Origin: a virus
Length of the DNA: 41,666 nt
IMG/VR virus record: IMGVR_UViG_3300017613_001601
Location: 1-41,666 of that record
Reading direction: 5' to 3' (one strand)
Shown here one piece after another: positions 23,308 through 31,819 of the stretch; within the stretch, counting starts at the first letter, position 1, and each line of letters starts with the position of its first letter. The position numbers and the translations under genes were made by a program. The notes beneath the pieces are model-generated. The model was not told the DNA's origin. It made no database searches and saw only the letters and a list, made by a program, of their open reading frames with translations.

Positions 23308-23645
23308 TACAGATAGCGTTCAATTAAATGCTTAATCCTATCATATTCTTCCGGAATCTCATTTTTATGTAATTTTACCATTCTCAAAAAATTACGGTCT
23401 TTATCGCCAATCAATCCGCGAGCATCACGAAGCTCTTTGACAGAAACCTTTTTGACAGAAACCTTTTTAACTTCCTTCGGTTTTGTTTGTTTAGATTTTG
23501 TCTCAATAACCGGATCAGAAACCGACAACCCCAATTCTACCACCTGTACATCTGTAAGAATGTCCATATGATGGTCGTTTCCTGTTTTGTCTGCAATTTC
23601 CCGCCACGGAATATCAAGTAATTTCGATGCTTCATGTATTCTCAT
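23307..23645 (-). CDS. Small protein with IF2-N-like domain
   Basis: 112 residues. RIHEASKLLDIPWREIADK at 2-20 resembles the N-terminal domain of translation factor IF2 (recognition helix and short loop). A Lys/Val-rich linker with two copies of KKVSVK follows and then a helical C-terminus (RNFLRMVKLHKNEIPEEYDR). Packed between tail tubular A and B genes. Role unknown. Confidence 0.6.
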   Translation of the reverse strand: MRIHEASKLLDIPWREIADKTGNDHHMDILTDVQVVELGLSVSDPVIETKSKQTKPKEVKKVSVKKVSVKELRDARGLIGDKDRNFLRMVKLHKNEIPEEYDRIKHLIERYL

Positions 23646-23646
23646 T

Positions 23647-24264
23647 CTATCCTCCTACCCCTGAACGGGCGTTTTCCCATTGGTTGTTTTCTACAAAGCC
23701 TTCTTTGTCTTCCATCGTATCCTGCTGTTTGGCATTTGGAAGAATATATTCAATATAGCTCTTAAAGAGGATATTATAAAGCTCAAGGTCTTTCTTAATG
23801 GCAGTAGATAGATTGATCGCCAGCCGATATGAAATCAGATCAGAAAGTAAAATATCAAATTCGCTGTAATCAGTTGGCAAAGCAATATATTCAAGAAAAA
23901 TGTCTTCTGCATCAGTATGAAGCTTGCCGTTAATAATTTTCCAGCGATCAGCGGGAATGTAATAACCCGAATCATTCCGAAGACGGATTACTTTTATATA
24001 ATCATCAGGAAGAGTCAGCGCATAAGTAAAATGTAAATCAGATGAAGCCCCGTCGCCATCATCATAATCATGAAGTTTTGTTGCGCAATTCCAGTCATGA
24101 TCACGCAGAACAATTTTTGCAGCAGGTTCAATCAGTTCGAGAGCCGCAACCGCATTAGGAGTAGATCCTGCATCAAGTTGTGCCTGTGTTACGGTTTGAG
24201 TTCCGGCAAGAGCAAGCGCACGGTTAATAGTTTGAAGTTTAGTTAGTCCGTTTGTTAATGCCAT
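23647..24264 (-). CDS. Tail tubular protein A (T7 gp11-like)
   Basis: 205 residues. NRALALAGTQTVTQ near residues 14-27 and the central ALELIEPAAKIVLRDHDWNC, then AIKKDLELYNIL reproduce the pattern of T7-like gp11 adaptor proteins joining the portal to the nozzle. It starts a new operon section after the hairpin terminator at 24288-24313, with AGGGGCGGG near the start. Gene order capsid, TTPA, TTPB is as in T7-like phages. Confidence 0.8.
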   Translation of the reverse strand: MALTNGLTKLQTINRALALAGTQTVTQAQLDAGSTPNAVAALELIEPAAKIVLRDHDWNCATKLHDYDDGDGASSDLHFTYALTLPDDYIKVIRLRNDSGYYIPADRWKIINGKLHTDAEDIFLEYIALPTDYSEFDILLSDLISYRLAINLSTAIKKDLELYNILFKSYIEYILPNAKQQDTMEDKEGFVENNQWENARSGVGG

Positions 24265-24280
24265 AGCCCCGCCCTCTTAA

Positions 24281-24313
24281 AAATGAAGGGGCGGGAGACA
24301 ATCTCCTCGCCCC
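24281..24313 (-). terminator. Intrinsic terminator downstream of the capsid genes
   Basis: On the minus strand GGGGCGAGGAGA, a short loop and TCTCCCGCCCC form a strong hairpin followed by TTCATTTTT. It separates the capsid/secreted-protein genes from the tail genes and could lower tail gene expression relative to capsid. Confidence 0.7.
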
Positions 24314-24323
24314 GCAGTTCGAG

Positions 24324-24860
24324 CTATTTAATGTACATAACCCATCCGCTAATAACCTTGGCGGCTACCCATACAGGATCGCCGGCCGCAGCAGAAACAG
24401 CAAGATACACCTTTTTATCAAAAGAGGCATATGTTGCATTGGCTTCGCCGATACCACCTGCGGCTCCACCGGTATCCCAACCTGAATCATTCGGATTGGC
24501 TACACCGTCAAGAAACAGGTCTATATCATCAGCGGTAGAATCCGCGTCATTAATATAGCCGTTACCATCAGCTCCGATCAATCCAAGATCAAGAACCTCT
24601 GAACCACCCATATCCGTAGATTTAATTGCTCCGCCAATAATCCTCACACTAGCAGGGATTTCAACAAGAGCAACTGTACCATTGGTCAGGGCCGTAGTAG
24701 TATGTGTGAAATATTTCACAACCACTTTACCCGCCTCAGTCTGAGCGATGCTGTCGCCAGCGCGAAGCAAGTCGAGTTGGTCTGAATAATCAGAAGGCGT
24801 TACAGCAGAAGCCATAAACACCATTCCAAACACAGCCAGTAATGTAATCCATTTCTTCAT
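24324..24860 (-). CDS. Secreted-type head-region protein, decoration candidate
   Basis: 178 residues beginning with a clear signal peptide (MKKWITLLAVFGMVFMASA, then VTPSD). The mature part is Ala/Gly/Asp-rich with strands (KVVVKYFTHTTTALTNGTVA, then VRIIGGAIKSTDMGGSEVLD), similar in character to small capsid decoration proteins and located where podoviruses often encode one. The signal peptide is unexpected for a cytoplasmically assembled capsid protein. AAGAAATGG precedes the start. Confidence 0.6.
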   Translation of the reverse strand: MKKWITLLAVFGMVFMASAVTPSDYSDQLDLLRAGDSIAQTEAGKVVVKYFTHTTTALTNGTVALVEIPASVRIIGGAIKSTDMGGSEVLDLGLIGADGNGYINDADSTADDIDLFLDGVANPNDSGWDTGGAAGGIGEANATYASFDKKVYLAVSAAAGDPVWVAAKVISGWVMYIK

Positions 24861-24891
24861 AATTTTTCTCCAGTTATTGAATTCAAGTTAA

Positions 24892-25866
24892 TTACGGAGT
24901 CTGATCAGAAAGAATACCGATCACGCCGCCCTGTGCAATCATGCGAGTTACACCAATCTGAATCCGACTGTAAACATGCGGATCGTAATGATTCTTCTGC
25001 AACTCATCCGAACGGACAAACGGCGATTCCCACTGTGCATAAGCCATTCCGCTTTTAACAAGCATTGCACACATGCGAATATCGTTAGCTCCGGCATCGT
25101 CTGCTGCAAACCCCTCTTTCGACCATGATTCATTGATCCCGGTCGCGGCATCATTGGCATACGGACAGGCTTCATCGACAACGATCTGCTTGATACCAAG
25201 GAGTCCCTTCGGCATATCAAGTCCTGCAAGAGCCGCGCTGGTCTGATAATCCAGACTGGTCAGCTTTTCCTGCAACTTCATGTCTGCTTCCACTTTCGGT
25301 GAAACAACAAGAGTCAGCTCGTTGCGCGGATCATTCGGATCAATTCCACGGCTTTTTGCCAACCGGATTGCTTCCACAATCTTATTGATATTCATACCGG
25401 TAGAACCAGAGCCGCCAAAAGCCGCCGCAACCACATCGGTTGAAGCCGCATTAAAGGACTCGCTTGTGCCACCGGCCTTTCCAGTGTAGGCCGTACCAAA
25501 CGCGGCGGCCATAACCTGCTGGGCACACTTGCGCCCAAGCGCATACTGAATCTGCATAGACAGATCAGAACGCGGATCAACCAATGATTCAACAGCATCT
25601 TTACTATCAAGTTGAGTAGCAAGATAGTGGAACTGCGGAACAACACGCCGACGAGAAAACTCGCCGTAATCAATATCATGCTCACCATAGCGAACACGAC
25701 CGGTATTTGCGGTCATTGCCTGAATCTGATTAAAATACGCTTCTTCACCCTTTTTCTGTCCTTTATTGGTCAGATAAGGAAGGAGCGTCATTTTTGATTG
25801 AGGCAGCTCTTGAAGAGTCGCCTCAAATGCCTTTGTAGGCATTACTTCATAAAAGGTATTACCCAT
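24892..25866 (-). CDS. Major capsid protein
   Basis: 324 residues with the pattern of HK97-fold capsid proteins of this group: N-terminal MGNTFYEVMPTKAFEATLQE, RRRVVPQFHYLATQLDSKDA near 75-95, AASTDVVAAAFGGSGSTGMN near 140-160, and a central hydrophobic region (NELTLVVSPKVEADMKLQEK). Follows a scaffold-like gene and a strong promoter (26035), both expected for a highly expressed capsid gene. Ribosome binding site TGGAGAAAAAC. Confidence 0.85.
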   Translation of the reverse strand: MGNTFYEVMPTKAFEATLQELPQSKMTLLPYLTNKGQKKGEEAYFNQIQAMTANTGRVRYGEHDIDYGEFSRRRVVPQFHYLATQLDSKDAVESLVDPRSDLSMQIQYALGRKCAQQVMAAAFGTAYTGKAGGTSESFNAASTDVVAAAFGGSGSTGMNINKIVEAIRLAKSRGIDPNDPRNELTLVVSPKVEADMKLQEKLTSLDYQTSAALAGLDMPKGLLGIKQIVVDEACPYANDAATGINESWSKEGFAADDAGANDIRMCAMLVKSGMAYAQWESPFVRSDELQKNHYDPHVYSRIQIGVTRMIAQGGVIGILSDQTP

Positions 25867-25889
25867 TGTTTTTCTCCAGTTAAGTTTTA

Positions 25890-26040
25890 CTTACCATTCG
25901 GTAAGATTGTCCCTCAACCGGAGGGGTCCTGCCTGCATTTTAAGTCTGCTTGACCGACCCTTCAAACAAGGCTCTTACGAGTTATCTTAATTGAACGAAA
26001 TCTAAATAAAGAAATACCCAAAACCGTTTGCAAATGTCAA
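25890..26040 (-). promoter_or_regulatory. Minus-strand capsid promoter with hairpin-rich leader
   Basis: On the minus strand TTGACA (26035-26040), an 18-base spacer and TATTTC (26011-26016) form a good promoter upstream of the capsid gene. The 145-base leader contains two hairpins: CCCTC-N5-GAGGG (25911-25925) and CTTACC-ATTC-GGTAAG (25890-25905), close to the ribosome binding site. They may stabilise the capsid mRNA or tune translation; this is inference. Confidence 0.6.
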
Positions 26041-26867
26041 GCGTTTTTTTGCTCAAGCTCAAATTGCTGCTTCAAAAGTCTCGTCATTTTTTGAACAGCA
26101 AGTGCATGTTTCGGGCCATCCTGACGAAACTCATCAGTGGCGCGAAGCTCATCAATCTGCACCTGCAAGCCCTGCGTGCTGTTCAAACGAGACTCTTTTA
26201 GAGTAGTTGAATCGCTTGTTACTTCCGCAAGTTTATGAAGAACCTCCATTGCAGTCGTAGTTTCATCCCATCCGAATTTCCCCATAACCTCTTTTTGAGT
26301 CGCTACAAGTTTTTCAGGGGCAAGACCGACTTTAGCAGCAACCTCTTTCAGTGCCTGCTCCTGCGCAGCCTGCGCCTCTGTTGCATTTTCAAGCTGACGA
26401 ATGATGTCAGCTTCGGCAAAACGATCAAACGCTCTATCATAAGCACCCACAATATCATTCGGAGTTTTGGAAAGTTCTTCTCTGAATAACGTCAAAGACG
26501 ATTCACGAAAACCGTTAAATTCCTCCATAGATGCTTTGGCGTGATCTCCAAGCCGTTCTGTTAGCTCGGGAGAAAATTCAACTCCGCTTTTATCGGGGTC
26601 TCCACCAATTACTTTTTCAAGATATGCGGCCTTCTGCTCATCTGAGGCATCTGCGGCGGGAATATCACCCTTTTTGCCCGTCATTTCCACCATAGAAAAA
26701 ATGGAGTTGGCAAGCCCTTTATCATCAGTAAATGTGTTAAGCCATTTCTGTTTATCTTCAGGAGCCCCGTTTTTTAACGAATCCAGCATAGACGGACTCG
26801 ATGCGGCTTCCTGCGTGGTGTCACTTTCGGACGCGGGACTTTCTTTCGTTACAGCTTCTTCATTCAT
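26037..26867 (-). CDS. Capsid scaffolding protein
   Basis: 276 residues, acidic and helical with coiled-coil segments (KMTRLLKQQFELEQKNA at the C-terminus, DELRATDEFRQDGPKHA before), Gln/Glu/Ala-rich. Position between portal and capsid genes matches the scaffold in T7-like phages. It should co-assemble with the capsid protein and leave the head. The capsid promoter overlaps its 3' end. Confidence 0.75.
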   Translation of the reverse strand: MNEEAVTKESPASESDTTQEAASSPSMLDSLKNGAPEDKQKWLNTFTDDKGLANSIFSMVEMTGKKGDIPAADASDEQKAAYLEKVIGGDPDKSGVEFSPELTERLGDHAKASMEEFNGFRESSLTLFREELSKTPNDIVGAYDRAFDRFAEADIIRQLENATEAQAAQEQALKEVAAKVGLAPEKLVATQKEVMGKFGWDETTTAMEVLHKLAEVTSDSTTLKESRLNSTQGLQVQIDELRATDEFRQDGPKHALAVQKMTRLLKQQFELEQKNA

Positions 26868-27174
26868 TATCCTCTCCTTCTTTTAGTTCTGCTTCTGTTG
26901 CCTTTACTAAATTTCTTAGCATTTGAGAGTACGCCCTCGCACCCTCTTTAGCAGCAATCCATTCCTTTGCATTAGCCTGATAAATCATGGAAACGCTCTC
27001 TTTACCCACCATAGTATTAGTACGTAAATCTGAAAAAATAGATGTGTGAAGTTCAAACCACGCATCTACATCATCAAGCGTTTTTAGAGCATCCTCATTA
27101 TCAAGAAAGCGGGTATAGCGAGAAAGCCGTTCGCCAAGTCCGGCTTTTATTTCTTCAGGAGTTGTTTCTTTCAT
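26860..27174 (-). CDS. Small helical protein between portal and scaffold
   Basis: 104 residues, helical and charged (MKETTPEEIKAGLGERLSRY, then NLVKATEAELKEGEDNE). Start overlaps the portal stop by 4 bases and its end overlaps the scaffold start by 8, typical of a coupled morphogenesis gene. Role unknown. Confidence 0.6.
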   Translation of the reverse strand: MKETTPEEIKAGLGERLSRYTRFLDNEDALKTLDDVDAWFELHTSIFSDLRTNTMVGKESVSMIYQANAKEWIAAKEGARAYSQMLRNLVKATEAELKEGEDNE

Positions 27175-28844
27175 AATTGTCCATCAAGGGCGCGCTGGGT
27201 TAAAGAACCTTGGCCGGGCGTACCGCCACCCTTACTTGCGGCATCTGCCAACCTGACTGCATTTTCCATCTCAGCCTGCCGCGCCGCCGATGCTTTATAG
27301 TCATTTACAATCTTCTTCACATCAGTCCTCTTGCGAAGCATTTCCATTGGCGCGTTTGTTCCTTCAAAAATTTCTTTCGGCAATTTTATCGTATCAATAG
27401 AAGCCATTAACTCTACCTGCATTTCAGGAGCAGGCAATCCCTGTGAAAACTCTACCAGGAATCCAAGAGCCTCGCGTTCCGCCAAAAGCCGAATACGTTT
27501 CTGTGCATTGGATAAACGGGATTTATACCGTATTTTCAACCGTCCGCCAAATTGTTCAAGAAGCTCGTCCTTAGAACCGAAATCTTCGAATTTCCCAGCT
27601 TCCGCCAACTGATAGAACCGCATTTGAAGAAGTTTATTCAGAAGGTCGTTTTCAAGAGGGGTTACAATCTGTGAAACCATCTGATGTGATTTCTGCACCC
27701 GCTCCCTCATTTCCGAAGCTGTCATATTCCGGCGATCTTGAAGCGGATTAAAATAGTCGAGGAAGAAAAGCTGGCGCATGGTATCAGACAGATATTTTAT
27801 CCACGACTCTCCATCTTCCACTTTGGCCTGAGAAATAATCTGATGAGGAGGATGCCCGGAAATCCCCACATCTTTATAAAGCAGGATTCGGAAATACGCA
27901 TCTTTTTCATCAATTATTTTATAAGCGTTTTGTCCCTGCGATGCAGGAACCCCAAGGAAGGGAACGGTATTAATCGTTACCGCCCTGCGAATGGCTTTCA
28001 TGCCCTCTTCAATCTCGGCCATTGTGCAAACAGCATCAATACACGGCCCGCGCCCCAACGACTCGGTACGGCTTCGACGAACAGCGTAAACAGCAAATTT
28101 CTGGTAATCAGAACCTCCCTTCTCAAGCAGGTGGGCTTCATCGCCCATTTCATAGGTCAACACCACATACTTTTTATTATCAATATCCTTTTTAAGGGCA
28201 TCCCGTTCTTCACGTTTGGCGCAATAACAGATAATATCAATATCTTGATCGGGATTCTCTTCAAATTTATTTTTGCAGTTTTCGGAGACATTCTTCAGTC
28301 CAAACCGCTCAACTAACGCACCTGCCGTGGTAGTCTTTTTAATCCAGACCGTATCTGCTTCTCCGTAATAGTCCCTCGCAAACCAAAAATTACCAAAGGG
28401 AACCGCGCTGTCTCTGATTTTCTCTTCACCTGTATAACGCTCGGAATACTGACATACCGTTCCGTCCTCACAGGAAGAGGCCACCGCCAAAGCAAATTCA
28501 CTCACAAAATTGGAATGATTGATGGAGTCCATCGTAAGTTCAGTCAGTTTACCGAGAATATCATACTCATCTTGCGTGGCATCATTGACATAATATTCAA
28601 ACCACTGATCACCGGATGTAATCATTTCCGAGACAATACCTGCCGTATAATCGTTTTTAAAAAGCGTTCCAATATCAGCTATACGTCTCTTATGAAGCTT
28701 TGCGCCTTTTTGCGCCTGTATTCTCAACGTCGCGGCATCAGGATTAAAAAGTTCACGTACACTCTGAATTAAGGTCGTGAAAGTCTGCCACTCGTCAGAT
28801 GTGTCTATCTTTACCCTGCGTTTTTCAATCGCTTGTACATCCAT
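27171..28844 (-). CDS. Portal (head-tail connector) protein
   Basis: 557 residues. MDVQAIEKRRVKIDTSDEWQ at the N-terminus, GDQWFEYYVNDATQDEYD near 75-92, and a C-terminal MELMASIDT-type helical region give the pattern of T7-like connectors. Position between the Gly/Ala-rich gene and scaffold fits. It should form the dodecameric DNA entry ring. Starts after GGATAATATC. Confidence 0.8.
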   Translation of the reverse strand: MDVQAIEKRRVKIDTSDEWQTFTTLIQSVRELFNPDAATLRIQAQKGAKLHKRRIADIGTLFKNDYTAGIVSEMITSGDQWFEYYVNDATQDEYDILGKLTELTMDSINHSNFVSEFALAVASSCEDGTVCQYSERYTGEEKIRDSAVPFGNFWFARDYYGEADTVWIKKTTTAGALVERFGLKNVSENCKNKFEENPDQDIDIICYCAKREERDALKKDIDNKKYVVLTYEMGDEAHLLEKGGSDYQKFAVYAVRRSRTESLGRGPCIDAVCTMAEIEEGMKAIRRAVTINTVPFLGVPASQGQNAYKIIDEKDAYFRILLYKDVGISGHPPHQIISQAKVEDGESWIKYLSDTMRQLFFLDYFNPLQDRRNMTASEMRERVQKSHQMVSQIVTPLENDLLNKLLQMRFYQLAEAGKFEDFGSKDELLEQFGGRLKIRYKSRLSNAQKRIRLLAEREALGFLVEFSQGLPAPEMQVELMASIDTIKLPKEIFEGTNAPMEMLRKRTDVKKIVNDYKASAARQAEMENAVRLADAASKGGGTPGQGSLTQRALDGQL

Positions 28845-28848
28845 GATA

Positions 28849-29472
28849 TTATCCTAGAGTTTGTCTGCCGCCGCCAAGAGCACCGACCCCGCGCTTTCCA
28901 AGAGCTTTATGCCGCCGCGTCTTCCCGCGAGATAATGCACCCGCCCTGATTCCCTCGGCCCCTTTTGAAACCATAGCGGGCGTTGCAAGCTTTGGCATTT
29001 TGGCTTTTGGAGTAAGTGCTTTTGATGCTCCCGCTAAAGCAGCAGAGGTCGCTGCTTTAGCGAGACCTTTTTTAGCAGCGGTTTTTACCCCCGCTTTCAG
29101 CGCGGCTTTTGGAAGAGTTTTTGCAATCGCCTGTTTAGCAGCGGCTTTCCCAACCCCCTTGGTCGTGGCAACCGCTCCTTTTTCAAGCATGGCAGAGGCT
29201 CCCATTTCTTTTAGCCCTCCCGCAGCAGACTGCGCCAATGATCCGGACCCGGCTTTTACTCCCTCAAAAGCAGCGCCCGCTGTCGCCTGCAATGCACCTG
29301 CGCCAACCTGAGCCAGCCCCGATCCAATCGTTCCTATACTGCCGGACGCAATCCCGCTTCCAATCGTACCGACTCCCGCACCCATCGTTCCTACACCGGC
29401 AGCCATTGTAGAACCTATTGTTGCCATAGTACTCCATGCCGCACCCAAAACCGCACTTGTTATAGCCGCCAT
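28849..29472 (-). CDS. Gly/Ala-rich virion protein
   Basis: 207 residues, strikingly Gly/Ala/Thr-rich and hydrophobic at the N-terminus (GSTMAAGVGTMGAGVGTIGS), then Lys/Ala helical repeats (KAAAKQAIAKTLPKAALKAG) and a basic tail. Such membrane-active, histone-like mixed composition fits a DNA-associated or ejected internal protein. No family recognised. Confidence 0.6.
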   Translation of the reverse strand: MAAITSAVLGAAWSTMATIGSTMAAGVGTMGAGVGTIGSGIASGSIGTIGSGLAQVGAGALQATAGAAFEGVKAGSGSLAQSAAGGLKEMGASAMLEKGAVATTKGVGKAAAKQAIAKTLPKAALKAGVKTAAKKGLAKAATSAALAGASKALTPKAKMPKLATPAMVSKGAEGIRAGALSRGKTRRHKALGKRGVGALGGGRQTLG

Positions 29473-29474
29473 AA

Positions 29475-29855
29475 TTATTCTCCAAGAATTAACGTTGCTT
29501 CCCGAATTTCATCGCCCAAAATAAATCCATTGTGTTCGTAAATCTTCGGCAGTCCAGAACCATAAACATTGCCCTGCAATGCAAGTATATCGTACTGTTC
29601 AGCCATTTTTATCAGTTCTTTTAAAACCATGTCCACTGCTTTATAACTTTCAACCGGCGAGTTTTCAGGATTCGCTACCACCCACTCAATCATTCCATAC
29701 GGCACGCCAACAGCCCTGTACAAAAATCCCGCCGCCCTGCCTTCTACTGTCACACCTTCGGGAAGCGCAGGCAGCGGAACAGGACTCCAGCCATGTTTCC
29801 GCCACCAGACACAGAGCATTTCATAATCAACCGGCAGAAAGGGGCGACAGTTCAT
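29475..29855 (-). CDS. GNAT-like acetyltransferase
   Basis: 126 residues. Preserved features of a short GNAT fold: R4PFLPVDYEM start, AGFLYRAVGVPYGMIEWVVA central strands, and a C-terminal KIYEHNGFILGDEIREATLI, where a conserved [NH]GF motif typically closes the acetyl-CoA site. Small GNAT-like proteins are often encoded between terminase and portal in T7-like phages. Substrate unknown. Confidence 0.65.
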   Translation of the reverse strand: MNCRPFLPVDYEMLCVWWRKHGWSPVPLPALPEGVTVEGRAAGFLYRAVGVPYGMIEWVVANPENSPVESYKAVDMVLKELIKMAEQYDILALQGNVYGSGLPKIYEHNGFILGDEIREATLILGE

Positions 29856-29862
29856 AGGTGCT

Positions 29863-29891
29863 TATTTATACTCCATCTAAATAACAGTCAA
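29863..29891 (-). promoter_or_regulatory. Minus-strand promoter before the GNAT-portal genes
   Basis: TTGACT (29886-29891), a 17-base spacer and TAAATA (29863-29868), read on the minus strand, just after the terminase stop. It supplies the 29855-26037 genes in addition to read-through. Confidence 0.55.
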
Positions 29892-29914
29892 GCGATTTAT
29901 TTTTTTCAAGCTCC

Positions 29915-31354
29915 CTAAAAGAACCCATCCATGCTCGGCATTTCCAGCCACTCAAAGCTATCATTCATATTCTTCGGGGCAACCATTCCTTTATCAAGGG
30001 CCTCACACATAGTCCTGAACGCATCAGCATTATTACTTGAGGCATCATGTTCATCTACACCCATTCCCACGCCCTCCCGATTCACTTTTTCATGATAAGA
30101 AGCCAGCGTATCCACCGCATCGGCGCACTCCGCCGCAAAATGGGCATACTGCCATGCCCGGCGACAGATTTCTATAGACTGCATAATGTGGTGTCCACGT
30201 CTCGGCACGGAGGTAAACTCGATTCCTGATTCTCTTGCCCATTGCAGATTATTACCCTCAACCCCCGCAATCCCCTTATTTATATCCCACGGCGCATAGT
30301 GATTGCCGTACATATAACCCCTTGAGTTAAGAAGCCGGGCGTGTTCTGCCCATGTCTGCCCCCGACTCTCTTCATAGCCAATCAAATTGATTCTCTTAGG
30401 CTTCGGTAAATCCTCATCTGGAAACTGCACAAACCATACCGCCATCGCATCGGTACACTTCTGTGCGGTGCCCTTTCCCAAATCCCAGAAGGTATAGACC
30501 GGAAGACGAGGCTCATACTTTGCATCGTTTAACCGCCCGCCATCCTTCGCTCTGGCGTATTCGTGGGCGTAATATCCGCTCTCGTTATTAAGAACCGCCT
30601 CGTTCAAAAATTCCTGACGAGCCAGCGCATAACTGATTTCCCCTGAATCAACAAGCTTTTGAATGTTAGTATATTCCCGGCCGGTTTCCGGATTGATAGT
30701 TCCCGCTAATTCAGGATTGATATTCAATCCGTCGCCTACCCAATAGTACTGCTTCGTAATCTCAGGTACCAACCACTGCGTAAACCAGTCTTCCGCCCCG
30801 AAATTCTTCTCGAAATTCTTATAAAGGTGGTTCTGCTTGCCCCGCAATGTCCCCTGAAGTATCATCATTGCGTTGGCCTCTTCCAAAATCGGAGAAATAT
30901 AGCTGGTTACGTCAGATCGGTGCAGTGAATACTCCGAAATCCCGAATGCAGCACCCCCCTGACCCACAAAATCAAGATTATCCGTACCCGAAAACTGCAT
31001 TACCGACCCGTTCGGATACGTTATTTTTAAATCTTTCTCGTGCTTTGTGACGGGAAGCCCTTCCGGAATCAAGATGTCTATAAGCTTCCCCTTCCTTTCC
31101 CGTCCGCCCACTATGATTTCCTGCGTGTTGTTCCAAATCGCCCGCTCAGCCCACGCCCTCGTCGGAAAAAGATACCAATAATTACCCACTCGACGCATAG
31201 CCTCCATCTGCATCAGATTAAACATGCTGACATCTTTTCCGTGACGACGAGGCCAAGTATAAAGAAGTCGCCTAATCCCCCGCCAATAGGCTTTAAACAA
31301 CGGAATCTGATACCACCTAGGCGGCAAGGCAGGCAGATAAAGGGGCTTATTCAT
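29915..31354 (-). CDS. Terminase large subunit
   Basis: 479 residues. The N-terminal ATPase has a Walker A variant WPRRHGKD at residues 34-41 and the acidic AAFGISEYSLH near 136-145 with the predicted catalytic Glu (E141). The C-terminal nuclease region is marked by TFWDLGKGTAQKCTDAMAVW near residue 280 and aspartates around VDEHDASSNNAD. This is the TerL type found in T7-like phages with terminal DNA packaging. Pairs with the 32715 small-terminase candidate. Confidence 0.9.
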   Translation of the reverse strand: MNKPLYLPALPPRWYQIPLFKAYWRGIRRLLYTWPRRHGKDVSMFNLMQMEAMRRVGNYWYLFPTRAWAERAIWNNTQEIIVGGRERKGKLIDILIPEGLPVTKHEKDLKITYPNGSVMQFSGTDNLDFVGQGGAAFGISEYSLHRSDVTSYISPILEEANAMMILQGTLRGKQNHLYKNFEKNFGAEDWFTQWLVPEITKQYYWVGDGLNINPELAGTINPETGREYTNIQKLVDSGEISYALARQEFLNEAVLNNESGYYAHEYARAKDGGRLNDAKYEPRLPVYTFWDLGKGTAQKCTDAMAVWFVQFPDEDLPKPKRINLIGYEESRGQTWAEHARLLNSRGYMYGNHYAPWDINKGIAGVEGNNLQWARESGIEFTSVPRRGHHIMQSIEICRRAWQYAHFAAECADAVDTLASYHEKVNREGVGMGVDEHDASSNNADAFRTMCEALDKGMVAPKNMNDSFEWLEMPSMDGFF

Positions 31355-31360
31355 AATTCT

Positions 31361-31510
31361 TTAATCTCTTCTTCCCCATATCCGCTCCCATCCCCGCTCA
31401 TACTTCGCTGTCGGCGGCGGACTTTGTATTCTGCGCTCCCTCGGAAGATCAGGCCGTGTCCATATCTTAGACCCCCCGACCCTCCGTCCGGTATAAATCC
31501 CCGCCTTCAT
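31361..31510 (-). CDS. 49-residue basic protein overlapping the end of the 31467 gene
   Basis: Minus strand, 49 residues (starting MKAGIYTGRR, with KIWTRPDLPRERR and KYERGWERIWGRRD), 44 bases overlapping the 3' end of the next gene. A strong ribosome binding site (AAAGGGGGAG, 5 bases before ATG) supports translation. Basic and Trp/Arg-rich, ending just before the terminase start. No family known. Confidence 0.65.
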   Translation of the reverse strand: MKAGIYTGRRVGGSKIWTRPDLPRERRIQSPPPTAKYERGWERIWGRRD

Positions 31511-31808
31511 CTGTTCTCCCCCTTTCTATGGGTTTAAGTGAAATGCCTTCCTTTAAAGATGCCGCTTCTATGCTTTCGAGAAAAGAGATTGGATCAAAGC
31601 TTTCTATTGCCTCTTTTTTCAGCCAAAAAGTCAGGTGGGCAAGTTTGCCGCTCTTCTTAACCACTCCTATAAAAGATGCTTCAAAAACCCATTCCGAACC
31701 CCACTCAAACCTAAACTTTACAAAATCCATAAAATACTTACTGCAAAGGGTTTTTTCAATTTCCCCCTCTAATATCTTTTGCAGGTATGGCTGCTTTTTC
31801 ATTCTCAT
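31467..31808 (-). CDS. Small conserved-looking protein (113 aa)
   Basis: 113 residues. Starts MRMKKQPYLQKILEGEIEKT, contains FRFEWGSEWVFEASFIGVVK and a helical end. Aromatic strands suggest a small folded domain. It lies between the accessory genes and terminase. The last 14 codons overlap the 49-residue gene. Function unknown. Confidence 0.6.
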   Translation of the reverse strand: MRMKKQPYLQKILEGEIEKTLCSKYFMDFVKFRFEWGSEWVFEASFIGVVKKSGKLAHLTFWLKKEAIESFDPISFLESIEAASLKEGISLKPIERGRTDEGGDLYRTEGRGV

Positions 31809-31819
31809 CTCTCCTCAAA

